Assembly: GCF_003315485.1 (NCBI RefSeq)
Contig: NZ_QNSE01000007.1
Location: forward strand, 62,001 to 126,000
Direction of reading: 5' to 3'
Origin: Marinomonas rhizomae
Lineage (GTDB): Bacteria > Pseudomonadota > Gammaproteobacteria > Pseudomonadales > Marinomonadaceae
Length of the DNA stretch: 64,000 nt
In this document: piece by piece, positions 62,919-64,000 of the stretch
Numbering within the stretch: the first letter of the stretch is position 1
How the letters are laid out: each line of letters opens with the position of its first letter
The notes under the pieces: generated by a model
Told to the model about the DNA's origin: nothing
What the model saw: the letters and a program-made list of their open reading frames with translations, nothing else
Databases searched by the model: none
Translations under genes and position numbers: made by a program

Positions 62919-63899
62919 TCAGTGTTCAACTGGAAAGCGCATTTCCGTTACTTCTTGCCTTTCATTTAACTTAAACAACACATCCGCCTTACTCGGCATG
63001 ACCGCCAACATATGGCGAGTCAACCTTTCATAGTATTGCATGAACCGCTGCAGTTCTGCCGAAGACATCACCTTCAAATCGATCGTATCCAGCAAAACGC
63101 CATGAATATCATGAAGATGATTTTCCAAGACACGTTCTTGCTTATCGCGCCAATGATAGACAACGTCATAGTTTGGTGCCTGCATCCAAGCCATTAAATC
63201 AATGTGTGAAAAAAGCTCGTTATATTCTTCTTTCAAAAGTAGGTTTACCTTGTTACGCCACACACCGTCTACGTCCATTTCCTCTTCAAGTTTATTCATT
63301 GGTTGATCCATACGTTCCGCCATTGGTGGCGCACCAACACACCAGCCTTCGAATAAAACAACATCAACAGGGCCTTGAACCTCTTGCCATAAATGTACGG
63401 CTTTTCGGTCATCAATTGACTTATCAAAACGAGGAAATTTCATTACCTCCCCTTCCTTAAGGTTTTTCAATCGCTCAAAAAGGGAGAGAGCAAAACTAAC
63501 ATCATGAGTTCCGGGCACACCCCGTACTGAAAACATAGATGTAGTTTGATTAGCAAATTTCATCCGATCTTGCCAAGTGCTGTATAAATCATCCAGGCTT
63601 ATCACAACACAATTCAAGTCAAACCCTTTACTTAAAATACGACTAATAACACTGCAAAACGTTGTTTTTCCACACCCTTGTGCGCCTCCAACGCCAACAA
63701 CTAAAGGCCCTTTACCCGAATGCACCTTTTGGTTCAGCCAACTGGAAAACGGCAAATACAATTCATCCATTTGATCAACCAAAGAAGCATCTGCGTATAA
63801 GCAGTTCAACGTTTGCTCTACTTCAAAGCGCAGCCGGTGCGACAAAGGGTCAGGCATACTTAGATTGGTATAATCAAACTTACTCTGTTGTTTCAACAT
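62919..63899 (-). CDS. D-glycerate 3-kinase-like P-loop kinase
   Basis: 326 aa from the ATG at 63899, which has a full GGAGG ribosome-binding site; a start eight codons earlier overlaps that site and is rejected. The P-loop GAQGCGKT is at 72-79, followed by VVISLDDLYSTW, the segment GVPGTHDVSFAL, FPRFDKSIDDR and FEGWCVGAPP, the pattern of plant-type glycerate 3-kinase (GLYK) and its bacterial relatives, near the uridine/pantothenate kinase fold. It would phosphorylate glycerate, as in photorespiration or serine-cycle-like pathways; function assigned by family only. Monocistronic. Confidence 0.85.
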   Translation of the reverse strand: MLKQQSKFDYTNLSMPDPLSHRLRFEVEQTLNCLYADASLVDQMDELYLPFSSWLNQKVHSGKGPLVVGVGGAQGCGKTTFCSVISRILSKGFDLNCVVISLDDLYSTWQDRMKFANQTTSMFSVRGVPGTHDVSFALSLFERLKNLKEGEVMKFPRFDKSIDDRKAVHLWQEVQGPVDVVLFEGWCVGAPPMAERMDQPMNKLEEEMDVDGVWRNKVNLLLKEEYNELFSHIDLMAWMQAPNYDVVYHWRDKQERVLENHLHDIHGVLLDTIDLKVMSSAELQRFMQYYERLTRHMLAVMPSKADVLFKLNERQEVTEMRFPVEH

Positions 63900-64000
63900 A
63901 ATGAGTACCTCCGAATTATTCATTCCTCAGTATAGTAAGAAGACTAAAAATTGGTCGAACTTTACATTATTAAACAAAAGGTAAGTTCAACTGGTGGGGC

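Noticed and set aside
1-64000. CRISPR arrays, insertion sequences, prophage or integron
   Set aside because: No regularly spaced repeats, transposase motifs, phage structural genes or flanking direct repeats were seen by eye on either strand.

Overview
The window reads as chromosome of a marine gammaproteobacterium, most likely Oceanospirillales and probably Marinomonas or a close relative. This placement is inferred from remembered family resemblance (ErpA, RF3, GreB, RhlE, TcyP-type cystine carrier, FhuCDB) and moderate-to-low GC; no search was run. No phage, insertion sequence or CRISPR array is visible. Genes are dense, on both strands, with many hairpin terminators between convergent units.

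Layout. (1) 1-2.7 kb: a 5'-truncated unknown gene, then erpA and prfC on the minus strand. (2) 3.0-10.7 kb: an iron-siderophore operon (fhuC-, fhuD- and fused fhuB-like genes, a PvdE-type ABC exporter, a TonB-dependent receptor) behind a promoter overlapped by a possible Fur box. A convergent pair follows: nitroreductase and phosphopantetheinyl transferase. No NRPS genes are present. (3) 12.1-16.0 kb: an SDR plus CmcJ-like enzyme pair, a divergent LysR regulator and a 2OG-Fe(II) oxygenase. Two matching AATC-N8-GATT operators flank the regulator gene. (4) 16.4-23.4 kb: a DctB/DctD-like two-component system, a near-consensus sigma-54 promoter, and a PhnD/PhnC/PhnE/PhnE-like ABC importer with no catabolic genes. 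(5) 23.4-28.4 kb: RND efflux pump with divergent TetR. (6) 28.4-34.8 kb: EamA permease, NhaC antiporter, PQQ glucose dehydrogenase, FAD monooxygenase. (7) 35.1-44.4 kb: a five-gene operon of circularly permuted ATP-grasp, alpha-E, transglutaminase and DUF2126 amidoligase modules in two paralogous sets. A second sigma-54-like promoter precedes it. Its product is unknown.

(8) 44.6-49.6 kb: RhlE helicase, two tandem paralogous small membrane proteins, a TcyP-like cystine carrier, a CAU-anticodon tRNA and an isochorismatase-like hydrolase. (9) 49.7-52.6 kb: two AraC-family regulators, a peroxiredoxin-like protein and a small cupin. (10) 52.6-57.7 kb: GntR regulator divergent from an amidohydrolase, a MatC-like carrier and a chemoreceptor, which looks like a sense-import-degrade module. 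(11) 57.7-58.2 kb: a gene-poor stretch with a possible frameshifted coding remnant. (12) 58.2-64 kb: GNAT acetyltransferase, greB, then a minus-strand operon (carboxylesterase, inositol-phosphatase family enzyme, DUF2489 protein, small anchored protein, mscS) and a glycerate-kinase-like gene.

The strongest leads are the ATP-grasp/amidoligase operon and the sigma-54-driven PhnD-like transporter. Both predicted sigma-54 transcripts start with a stem-loop at or beside the +1 base. Function assignments rest on reading motifs by eye.
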